The notes: generated from the letters alone by a model not told the origin. Shown: positions 46,485-59,029, counted from the stretch's first letter. The stretch: DNA of 64,000 nucleotides from Cyrtodaria siliqua (GCA_037043455.1 JAWPHD010001274.1:248001-312000), one strand, 5' to 3'. Program-made: numbers and translations.

Positions 46485-46790
46485 ATATGAGTGCTTTAAA
46501 AAATGGGTGCTATAAAATATGGGTGTTTTAAAAAATGGGTGTTATAACATATGGGTGCTATAAAATATGGGTGTTTTAAAAGATGGATGTTATAAAATTT
46601 GGGTGTTATAAAATACTGGTTTTATAAAATATGGGTGTTTTAAAATAAAGGTGTTATAAAATATGGGTGTTTTAAAATATCGGTGTTATAGAATATGGGT
46701 GTTTTAAAATATGGGTGTTATAAAATATGGGTGTTTTAAAATATAGGTGTTATAAAATAAGGGTGTTATAAAATATGGGTGTTTAAAAAT
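46485..46790. repeat. 16-bp tandem array, about 19 copies
   Basis: The unit gggtgttataaaatat alternates irregularly with gggtgttttaaaatat. The array ends at a pentanucleotide run. Confidence 0.93.
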
Positions 46791-46845
46791 AACAATACAA
46801 TACAATACAATACAATACAATACAATATAATATATATATAATCAC
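46791..46845. repeat. (aatac)n microsatellite and TA run
   Basis: About seven aatac repeats pass into a tatata tract. Confidence 0.95.
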
Positions 46846-46948
46846 CTAGTTTGTTACCGATATAGCCTGGCGGGGCTGTAATTGTTGTTTATTTTGAAAG
46901 CCGTGTTTTTAGTTGCTTGCTGAATGCTGCATTTACTTATTACTTTTT

Positions 46949-49900
46949 TATCTACCTTTATACCTACATTAATAACTACCTTCATACCTACCATTATACA
47001 TACCTGTATACCTTCCTATATACCTACCTTTATACCTACCTTTACATCTACCTTTATATCTACATTTTACCTACCTTTAAACCTACCTTTATACCTACTT
47101 TTATACCTACCTTTATGCATACCTTTATATCTTACTTTATACCTTCCTTTATACCTTCCTTTAAACCTTCCTTTATACCTACCCTTATACCTACCTTTAT
47201 ATCTACATTTATACCTACCTTTATACATATCTTTATGCCTACCTTTATGCCTACCGTTATTCATACCTGTATGCCTACCTTTATACCTACCTTTAAACCT
47301 TCCTTTATACCTACCTTTATACCTACCTTTATATCTACATTTATATCTACATTTATACCTACCTTTATACCTATCTTTATACCTACCTTTATACCTACCT
47401 TTATACCTACCTTTATATCTACATTTATATCTACATTTATACCTACCTTTATAACTATCTTTATACCTACCTTTATACCTACCTTTATGCCTACCTTTAT
47501 GCCTACCGTTATTCATACCTGTATGCCTACCTTTATACCTACCTTTATACCTACCTTTTTGCCTACCTGTATGCCAACCTTTATACCTACCCTTATTCCT
47601 ACCTTTATACCTACCTTTATACCTACCTTTTTGCCTACCTGTATGCTTACCTTTATACCTACCGTTATTCATACCTTTATGCCTACCTATATATTTAACT
47701 TTATACCTACCGTTATTCATACCTTTATACCTACCTTTATACCTACCTTTATACCTACCTTTATATCTATTTTTATACCTAACTTTATACCTATCTTTAT
47801 ACCTACCTTTATACCTACCTTTATACATACCTTTATGCCTACCTTTATGCCTACCGTTATTCATACCTGTATGCCTACCTTTATACCTACCTTTATACCT
47901 ACCTTTTTGCCTACCTGTATGCCTACCTTTATACCTACCGTTATTCATACCTTTATGCCTATCTTTATATTTAATTTTTACCTACCGTTATTCCTACCTT
48001 TGAACCTACCTTTATACCTACCCTTTTGCCTACCTGTATGCCTACCTTTATACCTACCGTTATTCATAACTTTATGCCTACCTTTATATTTAACTTTATA
48101 TCTACCGTTATTCATAACTTTATACCTACCTTTATACCTACCCTTATATCTACCTTTATACATACCTTTATACCTATCTTTATATCTTACTTTATACCTT
48201 CCTTTATACCTTCCTTTATACCTATTTTTATACCTACCGTTATACCTACCTTTATACCTACCATTATACCTTCCTCTATACCTTCCTTTATACCTTCCTT
48301 TATACCTTCCTTTATACCTTCCTTTATACCTACCTTTATACCTACCTCTATACCTTCCTTTATACCTTCCTTTATACCTTCCTTTATACCTACCTTTATA
48401 CCTACCTCTATACCTTCCTTTATACCTTCCTTTATACCTTCCTTTATACCTACATTCATACCTACCTTTATACCTACCTTTATACCTACATCTATACCTA
48501 CTTTATACCTTCCTTTATACATACCTTTAATTCTACCTTTATACCTACCTTTATACCTACCTTTATACCTTCCTTAATACCTACCTTTATAAAAACCTTT
48601 ACATCTACCTTTATATCTACATTTATACCTTCCTTTATACCTACATCTATACCTACCTTTATACCTTCCTTTATACCTACCTTTATACCTACCTTTATAT
48701 CTATCTTTATATCTATTTTTATACCTAACTTTATACCTATCTTTATACCTACCTGTATACCTACCTTTATACCTAACTTTGTACATACCTTTATGCCTAC
48801 CTTTATGCCTACCGTTATTCATACCTTTATACCTACCTTTTTGCCTACCTGTATGCCTACCTTTATACCTACCCTTATTCCTACCTTTATACCTACCTTT
48901 ATACCTACCTTTTTGCCTACCTGTATGCTTACCTTTATACCTACCGTTATTCATACCTTTATGCCTACCTATATATTTAACTTTATACCTACCGTTATTC
49001 ATACCTTTATACCTACCTTTATACCTACCTTTATATCTATTTTTATACCTAACTTTATACCTATCTTTATACCTACCTTTATACCTACCTTTATACATAC
49101 CTTTATGCCTACCTTTATGCCTACCGTTATTCATACCTGTATGCCTACCTTTATACCTACCTTTATACCTACCTTTTTGCCTACCTGTATGCCTACCTTT
49201 ATACCTACCGTTATTCATACCTTTATGCCTATCTTTATATTTAATTTTTACCTACCGTTATTCCTACCTTTGAACCTACCTTTATACCTACCCTTTTGCC
49301 TACCTGTATGCCTACCTTTATACCTACCGTTATTCATAACTTTATGCCTACCTTTATATTTAACTTTATATCTACCGTTATTCATAACTTTATACCTACC
49401 TTTATACCTACCCTTATATCTACCTTTATACATACCTTTATACCTATCTTTATATCTTACTTTATACCTTCCTTTATACCTTCCTTTATACCTATTTTTA
49501 TACCTACCGTTATACCTACCTTTATACCTACCATTATACCTTCCTCTATACCTTCCTTTATACCTTCCTTTATACCTTCCTTTATACCTTCCTTTATACC
49601 TACCTCTATACCTTCCTTTATACCTTCCTTTATACCTTCCTTTATACCTACCTTTATACCTACCTCTATACCTTCCTTTATACCTTCCTTTATACCTTCC
49701 TTTATACCTACATTCATACCTACCTTTATACCTACCTTTATACCTACATCTATACCTACTTTATACCTTCCTTTATACATACCTTTAATTCTACCTTTAT
49801 ACCTACCTTTATACCTACCTTTATACCTTCCTTAATACCTACCTTTATACAAACCTTTACATCTACCTTTATATCTACATTTATACCTTCCTTTATACCT

Positions 49901-51572
49901 ACATCTATACCTACCTTTATACCTTCCTTTATACCTACCTTTATACCTACCTTTATATCTATCTTTATATCTATTTTTATACCTAACTTTATACCTATCT
50001 TTATACCTACCTGTATACCTACCTTAATACCTAACTTTGTACATACCTTTATGCCTACCTTTATGCCTACCGTTATTCATACCTTTATGCCTACCTTTAT
50101 ATTTAACACTATACATACCTTTATGCCTACCTTTATGCCTACCGTTATTCCTACATTTATACCTACCTTTATATTTCACTTTATAGCTACCTGTATGCCT
50201 ACCTATATACCTACCTTTATACCTACCATTTTGCCTACCTGTATGCCTACCTTTATACCTACCTTTATTCATAACTTTATGCCTACCTTTATATTTAACT
50301 TTATATCTACCGTTATTCATAACTTTATACCTACCTTTATACCTATCTTTATATCTTACTTTATACCTTCCTTTATACCTTCCTTTATACCTATTTTTAT
50401 ACCTACCGTTATACCTACCTTTATACCTACCATTATACCTTCCTCTATACCTTCCTTTATACCTTCCTTTATACCTACCTTTATACCTACCTCTATACCG
50501 TCCTTTATACCTTCCTTTATGCTTCATTCCCTGTCCGATATTTTTATATTTCTTTTTATACCTACCTTTATACCCACATGTATGCCAACCTTTTTGCCTA
50601 CATTTCTGCCTCCATTTTTACCTACCTTTTTACCTACCTTCATACCTACCGTTATACCTTCCTTTATACATACCTTTATACCTACTTTATGCTAACCTTT
50701 ATAAGTTCATTTATACCTACCTTTATACCTACTTTTATACCTACTTTTATATCAACTTTTATACCTACCTTATTATATACCTTTATACCTCGTTTTATAA
50801 GTACCTCTATATCTACTTTTATAACTACCTTTATACCTTCGTTTATACCTACCTTTATACCCACCTTTATGCATACCTATATGCCTACCTTTAAGCCTAC
50901 CTGTATGCCTACCTTTATACCTACCTTTATACCTACCTTTAAGCCTACCTTTATGCCTACCTTTATATTTACCTTTATACTTACCTTTATACCTACCTTT
51001 ATACCTTCCTTTATACTTATATTTACTCCTACATCTACTTTCATGCCTACCTTTATGCCTTGTTTTATGCCAGCCTTTATGCCTACATTTATAACTACCT
51101 TTATATCAACCTTTAACCCTAACCCTACCTTTATACCTACTTTTATACCTACCTTTATACCTACCCTTATGCCTACCTTTATGCTTACCTTTATGCCTTC
51201 CTTTATGCCTACCTCTATGCCGACTTTTATGCCTTCTGTTATGCCTTTCGTTATGCCTTCCTTTATGCCTACCTTTATACTTAATTTTGTACCTACCTTT
51301 ACATCTACCTTTATACCTACCTTTATACCTTCCTTTCCACCGTCCTTTATACCTACCTTTATGCCTACCATTACATCTACCTTTATACCTGCCTTTATAC
51401 CTACCTTTATACCTAAATTTATATCTAACTTAAACCTACCTTTATATTTACCTTTATACCTACCTTTATACCTACCTTTATACTTTATGTATGTCCACCG
51501 TCATGCCTATCTTTATGCCTTCCTTTATACCTTCCTTTATACATACCTTTACACCTACCTTTACACCTTCAA
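46949..51572. repeat. 12-bp minisatellite (tttatacctacc), about 385 copies, with 1.27-kb higher-order duplication
   Basis: The unit tttatacctacc repeats for 4.6 kb with variants in blocks (tttatgcctacc, gttattcatacc, tttttgcctacc, tttataccttcc). Blocks at about 47580-48830 recur at about 48860-50100, with offsets of 1282 then 1270 bases; a partial third copy starts near 50230. As 12 is a multiple of three, long frames exist on both strands: tetrapeptide repeats like FIPT/LYLP on plus (46917-48530) and KGRY/KVGI on minus (47067-47948). I treat them as incidental. A fragment of the RT-family end (ccctgtccgatatttttata) is embedded at 50528-50547. Confidence 0.97.
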
Positions 51573-51847
51573 TCAACTGTTTTTTTTACACAGGTCTCTA
51601 CATCTCTCCAACTTTTTAAACGTATGCTCAACTACACTTGTGTCTTATGTCTTTGAACATATCATCCGTAACAAGGTTTACACTAATTCAGTATTGGGAT
51701 GAATGGCCACCTGGGAGTATCGAAGTTTGTTTCTGTCACCCCAAACCGCCTCCGTACTTTGTGGTGTGTATTGTTCTTTTCATTGTAAATTTAATTTGCT
51801 CTTTGTTTGTGGTGAAGTGCGGACCTACGTGCTGCGTTTTGGTGCTG
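51573..51847. other. Right flank of the 12-bp array
   Basis: The frame 51638-51901 plus reaches into the adjacent SINE and shows no recognisable family. No other feature is seen. Confidence 0.3.
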
Positions 51848-52018
51848 TGTAATCGGACCGGAAAAATTACAAATAAATATTTAGGCACTCAGCGGGTTTG
51901 AATTCGTAACGATTGCATGTTAAGCGGGCGCTCTGCCGATATCACCATAAAAGCTAGCTCAGCGGCGAGACAGTAGTAACGTGCTTATAAACATATCTCC
52001 CCAACTGAGTCCTATTAT
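51848..52018 (-). mobile_element. tRNA-derived SINE, copy 1
   Basis: On the minus strand it reads tagcttttatggtgatatcg then gcagagcgc (box A-like), and gaattcaaacccgc (box B-like) about 40 bases further on, then a shared tail (aaatatttatttgtaa, ccggtccgatt). Polymerase III promoter boxes at tRNA spacing plus a non-tRNA tail define a tRNA-derived SINE. It is one of two copies in the same orientation. Confidence 0.7.
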
Positions 52019-52149
52019 ATACCTCCAACTTTTTATTTTTGATACTTGAAACTTTCAAATATCACACAACACATATAGACAACAACATATACAATGATCT
52101 AAGCATCTGGTCAGAACCTCATACAATGCCCACCCGGATTCTCCATCAA

Positions 52150-52335
52150 TGTAATCGGACCGGAAAAAATACAAATAAATATTTAGGCATTCAGCGGGTT
52201 TGAACTCGGAACGATTGCATGTGAATTTGGCGCTCTACCGATAGCACCATAAAAGCTAGCTCTGCGGCGAGACAGTATGTAGTAACGCGCTTATAAACCA
52301 ATATATGTACATTCCCCTCGACTGAGTCCTATTAC
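52150..52335 (-). mobile_element. tRNA-derived SINE, copy 2
   Basis: It shares head, boxes and tail with copy 1, starting 302 bases away. Its promoter boxes are better preserved: tatcggtagagcgc (box A) and gagttcaaaccc (box B). The two copies share their flanking gagtcctatta end, so the pair may be a local duplication rather than two insertions. Confidence 0.72.
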
Positions 52336-52716
52336 AGCTGGCATTTCTATAGGACCATTTTTCTCATTTTCTTTAGGAATGGCATACGTTCAGTTTCCAT
52401 TGAAGCGTGATCCATGTTTTCTTAAATACATTTTATTTATAAAAATCACACTTGTTGTATAATGGTATGCTTCTCTTCTTCATGTTCGTCCAAACAGCCA
52501 TTTAGGTTTATATCCAAAGAAATCTGCACCTGACCTCACCACTGGGGTAGCGCAAAAAAGCATACCACGCTTTCAAAATTCCAGTAGGTGTGAAAAAAGT
52601 CTGTAATACACGTAATTAATATTTTAGAACAAATGTACTTGATCATTTGAAATAATATATTATAACTGTATATAATATATTAACGCCTACCTAGTCTTTC
52701 CTTTATTAGGGTATCA

Positions 52717-52778
52717 CATACACAGTTATTCAAACACTAACCGTATGCATACACAGTTATTCAAACACTAACCGTATA
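52717..52778. repeat. 31-bp direct repeat, two copies
   Basis: catacacagttattcaaaca followed by ctaaccgtatg occurs twice in tandem. Confidence 0.85.
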
Positions 52779-52779
52779 C

Positions 52780-54650
52780 AAAAACACATGACACTAAACA
52801 CATGCCTTACCTAAATATCATACGTAAATAGCTTTTTTGAAATATTCACCGATGATAATAACTCAGATACAAATGCAAATCTTAACATATCTAATCTAAC
52901 ACAAAGTGATATAAAAGATGCAAATTGAAATTGAAATATTTCAGGTATAAATACTGGAAAGGGAGCCATTGGGAGCATCGAGCACACATACGAGAGAATC
53001 GTAGCAGACTTTGCTTTTGCTGAGTTTGTTCATGATATGTAATATAAGGTGCGACAATAAGGTTGGTACATACCGGTCTACAATGTCGTAAAACATCAAC
53101 TGCCAACCTACAACTCAAATATGGTATGAACTGATTACATTTTACTAAGGTGTTTGGTCCCTCAGCTCATTATTTAGTGTAAACTCAAACAAACACAATT
53201 CATTTGGCAGCTGAATAATTGATGAGCACGACTATGCACAGTTTCTAAGAAAACTAAATATTTATCGCGCAAAGAACTCGTTTATACTATTACCTGACAT
53301 TTTATCACTGTATACAGAATACTGAAGAAAAATCAAATTAAAAATCATTGAACGCGTTTGATTTATAGATAAGATAAACTTTATTAATATATGTCAACAG
53401 GTGTTTATTTTAACAATATGTCTACTGTACCTTTAAAGATAGTGCCTACATTCCATTTACTTATAGTAACCACTGAACCTTAGCATTTGTATTTACCTGG
53501 ACAGTTTAGACTGGACACTGAACTACTTTCAGTGTACATGTATATTGTATGTAACAGTATATTTATAGTATGTGTATGAATGTGGTATGATGTGAATAGG
53601 TTACCTAACCAGTTACCTAACCTTGTTCTTTTATTAGTTTCCCGCCTAAATACCCTCTCTAATATCACTTTTGTCACAGCTGTCAGCGGAGTAGGTTATA
53701 CCTCTCCATGAATATACTTATGCACTGATAGCCATAAGTTGGGTTACTTTATTTGCCTGTCTATACAGAGTAAATATAGTGAGGCCATTGCCTGGTATGT
53801 ATTGTTTTATTTAATTTGTATATAATTGTTAAATGATGTATTTCGCTGGACATGCTGGAATTATGGAATGTTAGCGTATTAAGTAATAATGTTATTTCTT
53901 TGTAACTCCAGGCTGTTAGTTCCACATTAATAAAAATATAGAAACCTGCAAAGGACGTAATCTTATACATTACAAACCCTTTACAACATACAAAAGACCA
54001 AATGGTCTATCAGTATACAATACAAAATACACATAATATTTTTAATTAAACAGTCAATGGTTTGCAGTCATCAATTTTAACAGTATTACTAGTATGTAAC
54101 TATCTTCATTATTGTCCAACTGTAAATACATGTTTGTTATTTTCAAATATATATTTATACATATAATCGTTATCAACTTATATTTTCTTATTAAGGTAAG
54201 GCTTACATCAAAATAGAAAAGTCTAAGACTTTTCACATCAGACAGATATGTCATTTGATATTATATGATAAATAAACAAGTAAGAGGAGGAATTCTCCTA
54301 TGTTATATCGTAAGTTTATATTACAGGAAGATCTTTTTTATTTTGGTGAATTATCTTGTAGCCATGTGGCAAAAGATAACAAGATCAAATATGTCAGATG
54401 TATAGATTTTCAACGACAAGTTTTAAGAAAGGCCACTGGGTACCTACGGCAATCTTGAAGTACTGGCACCATTTACTCAATTTAAATCTACTGATATTAC
54501 ATATCAGGAAATAAAAATGACAAAAAACACATATTGTTCTTAATTTAATGTGTTTGACTGAAGTAATGAGCGTTTGTACTAAACAATAAGTTGTATGCCA
54601 AAACAGCTAGTTAAAATATTTAAAATATTCCAGTAGGTTACAAATCGAAC
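52780..54650. other. AT-rich DNA, no feature recognised
   Basis: Short minus-strand frames at 52891-53118, 53480-53677, 53761-53970 and 54054-54254 show no domain. No repeat core is supported beyond ggttacctaacc doubled at about 53600-53622. Confidence 0.3.
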
Positions 54651-54654
54651 ATAC

Positions 54655-55520
54655 CTGTCGTCCTTGAATGCTGCTTTCCCTGTCCGATATTTTTATCCTT
54701 CTTCATACAATTCACAAAACACAGGCAATCAAACAAGCGCCTACTAAATAACTATTACTAGGTAAAAACTAGCAATGTATGCGACATCACAAATATAAAG
54801 GGTTTACAATAGGGGTACGACCTTGGAACGGTCAGTGGCTGACAATAGGGGTACCGCATTGGAACGGTCAGTTGTTGACAATATGACAATAGGGGTACGG
54901 CCTTGGAACGGTCAGTGGTTGACAATAGGGGTACGGCCTTGGAACGGTCAGTGGTTGACAATAGGGGTACCGCCTTGGAACGGTCACTTGCCGACAATAT
55001 ATACCGCATTAGAACAGTCAGTGGCTGACAATAGGGGTACCGCATTGGAAGGGTCAGTGGTTGACAATAGGGGTACCGTATTGGAACGGTCAGCGCTGAC
55101 AATAGGGGTACCGCATTGGAACGGTCAGTGGCTGACAATAGGGTAGTGCCGCATTGGAACGGTCAGTGACTGACAATAGGGCTACCGTATTGGAACGGTC
55201 AGCTGACAATAGGGGTACCGCATTGGAACGGTCAGTGGCTGACAATAGGGGTACCGCCTTGGAACGGTCAGTGGCTGATAATAGGGTTACCGCCTTGGTG
55301 GCTGACAATAGGGGTACCGCCTTGGAAAGGTCAGTGGCTGACAATAGGGTTACCGCATTGGAACGGTCAGTGGCTGACAATAGGGGTACCGCCTTGGAAC
55401 GGTCAGTGGCAAATTTGTCTCTGGGAGTTTAAAGGAAGGTCAAGGGTGCACCAAACCGCACTATCACCCTAGTGTCATCCCAATAAGATAAGGATAATGT
55501 AACTACAGAACTCCCACTAG
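54655..55520 (-). mobile_element. RT-family tail copy I containing the 36-bp array
   Basis: After a short opposite-orientation end fragment (ccttgaatgctgctttccct, 54664-54683), the minus-oriented tail runs cacaaaacacaggcaatcaa ... gcgacatcacaaatataaag ... [36-bp array] ... ctgggagtttaaaggaaggt ... gtgcaccaaaccgcactatc. The same order without the array is seen in copies E, F and H. No RT coding part is present. Confidence 0.7.
54806..55412. repeat. 36-bp minisatellite born inside the RT-family tail
   Basis: The unit is ctgacaataggggtaccgcc, ttggaacggtcagtgg, about 17 copies with some deletions. It is almost identical to the single-copy tail segment at 59566-59600 (gacaatagggctaccgcctt, cgaacggtcagtgg). 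Frames on both strands are shadows. Confidence 0.93.
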
Positions 55521-55960
55521 GCTATACTCCCACCAGGCTATACTCCTCAAAGGCTGAAATATTAGCGTAACGTATCGGATATCCCTACCAACAAATTTTA
55601 TAGGCACGATCGCTGTGTTTACCTTTCAATTTATATCAATATATGCTATAGTACATCCAATCTGAAAACATCAACGCTCAGTAGTACATTATAATCAATA
55701 GTGCAGTTATATTAGTGATACTAGTCTGCTTTTATTAATTAAAAAATGATGTATGAACCGCAAATAACATGAAAACTGAAACACACAGCCTTACATTAAT
55801 TAGTACGTGTCTGAAACATAATATAATGAGTTATATTTCCTAATTTTGACAACATGTCTGTGATTACAAATATGCTCTTTACTTTTATTAATTTATATAA
55901 AAACACGGTGAGTCTGCGCGCACATATACATATACAGTTTTGGCAAAATGTATTAACGAA
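55521..55960. other. AT-rich DNA, no feature recognised
   Basis: Apart from ggctatactcccaccaggct doubling at its start, nothing is seen. Confidence 0.3.
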
Positions 55961-55964
55961 AACT

Positions 55965-56830
55965 GATCTGCTTTTTTTCTTTAAATATAAATGTTATTTA
56001 AGAACTCTTCTGCAAAGAAGGCCATCACAATTTCCCAATTCAAAGAAATACACAACATGTTCGCCGACGCCATATTGACAAAGATTCTGACCATGTCACA
56101 CATTTTCTAAAAATACTATATCTCAATATTCTAATAATCGGGTTAAAGATTCTTTTTCAAAATATTAAAAAATTCGGAAAGTCAAATTATTTGCACTAAG
56201 CAAAAAAATATCAAAACCAAAATTAAAGATTTTATTTTCAGTTAAAACAAAATAGTTCTTTTTTTTTACCTTATCATAGAGAACAATACGTCTAAGGAAT
56301 GTGACTAAAATGTCAAATTGTATACAGTATTTATTAAACTTGTATCAAAGGAGGATATGACCCTAACCTTTTGCAATGCACGGCATGTTTAGTGTTTGAC
56401 CCATTTACAAATTGTATCTATGATTTCCTCTTTGACTGTGCAATGACCGGAAAGATTGTGACGATGTCTACCTGAGAGGGAGTTAACGTCTTTATGTCTC
56501 CAATCCTGTCTTGTCGTACACTTAATGGTTTGTTTTCTTGTTGCTTTGGCGTCTTGCCTACTTCTGCCAAGTCATCGAGCATTTGCATTGCGGATTTCTA
56601 GGTCTTTTTTTATTGCCTATTTTTTTGGAGAATATAGACTGGCGGGGATTTCTTTATTTACATTGTCCCGTTCCAAGGCATTAGCCCTAGTGTCAATCCT
56701 TTTATGTTTGTGATGTCACAGCTTGCCTTTTTTAACGTTTCTACTTGTTGTTGGTTTCTATGCGTACTTTTGGTTGACGTTGGTCCTTGAATGTTACATT
56801 TCCTGCTCGACTTGTATGTCTACATATCTA
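55965..56830 (+). mobile_element. RT-family copy C
   Basis: Diverged plus-strand copy. It starts with ttatttaagaactcttctgc (the LRTLLRQG region), loses similarity at about 56040-56320, resumes with ttattaaacttgtatcaaag and the gcaatgcacggcatgtttag segment, and reaches the tail end ccttgaatgttacatttcct then gctcgacttg. It has multiple stops. The 78-bp satellite begins directly after its terminus. Confidence 0.65.
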
Positions 56831-56832
56831 TA

Positions 56833-57680
56833 CTGAACCTAACAGCTAACGCTTAACTGTAGATAATACCTTTAATGCATGTACCGGACCATCTATATAT
56901 ATATATTTATTGTATACTTTCATATTGTCCCGTTTAGTTTTCATTGAGCTACTACGATATTACACACATTGATATTGCACTGGAACTTTTTCTCGCGCTT
57001 GTTAAGAGCCGCGAAATAGAAGTAAGGAACTACTTTCAACGGAATCCTGCCTATAGTGTCAACAAAAAAAGACGTGTTTTTGTTCAACCTTTTGTGGCAG
57101 AAATTGATAAAATAATTGAAATGGTCACTCACTCACTATTTTTAACGTTATCGAATGGTAAACAAACGTAAGAAAATCGCTTGACGTTTTTATAATATAT
57201 ACTGAACCAAACAGCTTACGCTTAACTGTAGATAATACCTTTAATTTATATACAGGACCATCTATATATATATATATATACTGGACCAAACAGCTAACGC
57301 TGAACTGTAGATAATACCTTTAATTTATATACAGGACCATCTATATATATATATATATATACTGGACCAAACAGCTAACGCTGAACTGTAGATAATACCT
57401 TTAATTTATATACAGGACCATCTATATATATATATATACCGGACCAAACAGCTAACGCTGAACTGTAGATAATACCTTTAACTTATATACAGGACCATCT
57501 ATATATATATATATATACTGGACCAAACAGCTAACGCTGAACTGTAGATAATACCTTTAATTTATATACAGGACCATCTATATATATATATATACTGGAC
57601 CAAACAGCTAACGCTGAACTGTAGATAATACCTTTAATTTATATACAGGACCATCTATATATATATATATATATATATTG
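56833..57680. repeat. About 78-bp satellite with embedded TA microsatellite
   Basis: The unit is ggaccaaacagctaacgctg, aactgtagataataccttta, atttatatacaggaccatct, then (ta)n. Spacing varies 77-81 bases because the TA run changes length. The first copy (56833-56915) is separated from the rest by about 270 bases of unrelated sequence (about 56920-57185) carrying an unrecognised frame on each strand. One more copy lies at 58490-58550, beyond a LINE fragment. Confidence 0.9.
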
Positions 57681-58489
57681 TTAAATTTGCTGAAATCATT
57701 CTGTGATATAAATAATATGTCAAGGTAAATATTGATAAAACAAAGATTATGGTATTTAAAAATGGTGGAATACTTTCAAAAATGGAAAAGTGGACGTTCA
57801 ACGGTAAACTTATAGAAATAGTAAATAGTTTTTCATATGTGGGCACTACTTTTAGCAGCCAACTTTCTCTCACCAGGATGGCAAGTGATCAGCCGTGTAA
57901 AGCTAAACGTGTGCTAGTTTCTGTTTTGTCAAATAAGTACAACTACGGACAACTTCCGAAACATGTCTTCTTCAATATCTTTGATACAAAGATTAGCCCT
58001 ATCTTACTTTATGTAATATTGGGTATTTCAGCGGAAAATTCAAAAGTAATTATACATAACTACGCTTGTAAACGATATATATGTGTAAACGAAAAAAACT
58101 ACGTTGCTGGGCGACTGTGGGCGTTACCCGATGTTCATTGCTGCGACTAAACGAGTAATAAAATATTGGTGTAAAATTTAAAAAATGGGAGATCACAGAC
58201 TTGTCAAAATGAGATATAATATGATGAAACATTTGAGTTATTGTGGACAAACAAACTGGACAAATGGTGTCAAACGTTTGCTAGATTATTGCGGCCTGCG
58301 AAATGTTTGGATCGACCAATGTGTAACTAATGAAACAGTCTTCATAAACACATTTACACAAATATTAAAGGACCAGTACCTTCAAGAGTGGTCTTCTTTA
58401 GTGAAAGTCACTTTATTGCAATTTTAAAACCACGTTTGAACGTGAAAAATACTTAAACTGAATCACTATAAGGAAGTTTAGGATCGCTA
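57681..58489 (+). pseudogene. 5'-truncated LINE reverse-transcriptase remnant nested in the satellite
   Basis: The frame 57749-58150 reads like the post-catalytic part of a non-LTR retrotransposon RT: NIDKTKIMVFKNGG, then FSYVGTTFSS, then NIFDTKISPILLYV and CKRYICV. A frameshift near 58141 and an in-frame stop lead into 58185-58427 (GDHRLVKMRYNMM ... WIDQCV), then KYLN and IRKFRIA to about 58489. The order matches LINE proteins common in molluscs; the catalytic YxDD box is missing because the 5' part is absent. At least one frameshift and two stops make it non-functional. Both ends abut copies of the 78-bp satellite. Confidence 0.7.
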
Positions 58490-58694
58490 ATTTATAAACA
58501 GGACCATCTATATATATATATATACTGGACCAAACAGCGAACGTACACACCTTTAATGTATGAACTTATTATATGCCGACTGGTACCGTTGGAGATTTGA
58601 ATGCTTTTTTTTTAAATTTACAGTCGTTATTCACAAAATATTTGTCTCGTTCAGAATGAAATTTGTTTTGATTTATTGATTGCTATTATTGAGA

Positions 58695-58740
58695 TATTAA
58701 AGGTATTGTCTACTGGTGCGTTAGCTGTTTGGTTCGGTAA
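58695..58740. repeat. Inverted copy of the 78-bp satellite core
   Basis: ttaaaggtattgtctactgg then gcgttagctgtttggttc is the reverse complement of the satellite core (accaaacagctaacgc ... ataccttta). The satellite, LINE and flank are therefore enclosed by inverted repeats about 1.85 kb apart. Confidence 0.75.
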
Positions 58741-58935
58741 ACATTAAAGGTATCAGTTGTATTGGGATGACAGTAGGGTAAGTGTGAGGTTTGGTGCACC
58801 CTAGAACCTAGAACCTGGTTTAAATCCGAGCGATAGCCCTATTGTCAACCCTTGAGTGTTTGTGATGTCTTATCTTGTCTTCAATTCATCCACGAATGAT
58901 AGTTTTCCTGTTCGATTTTTATATCTACTTTTACA
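58741..58935 (+). mobile_element. RT-family tail fragment D
   Basis: gtattgggatgacagtaggg, gtgaggtttggtgcacccta, gaacctggtttaaat, then the end cctgttcgatttttatatct. It is only the tail, with an internal deletion. gaaccta is locally duplicated. Confidence 0.7.
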
Positions 58936-59029
58936 TCTGTTGAAAATGACGTAAAACACCATACAAAAAAGGATTTATAGAAATACGGTCGATATACCAT
59001 AAAACGCAAACATTCATACTTGGCCAAAG

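Noticed and set aside
47067..47948. Minus-strand KGRY-repeat frame as a basic DNA-binding or silk-like protein
   Set aside because: It is the opposite-strand reading of the same satellite, with no flanking unique coding sequence.
46917..48530. 537-codon plus-strand frame (FIPT/LYLP repeats) as a structural protein
   Set aside because: The 12-bp unit opens all frames at once. The peptide switches frame pattern mid-way because of a unit indel, which a real coding repeat would not tolerate.
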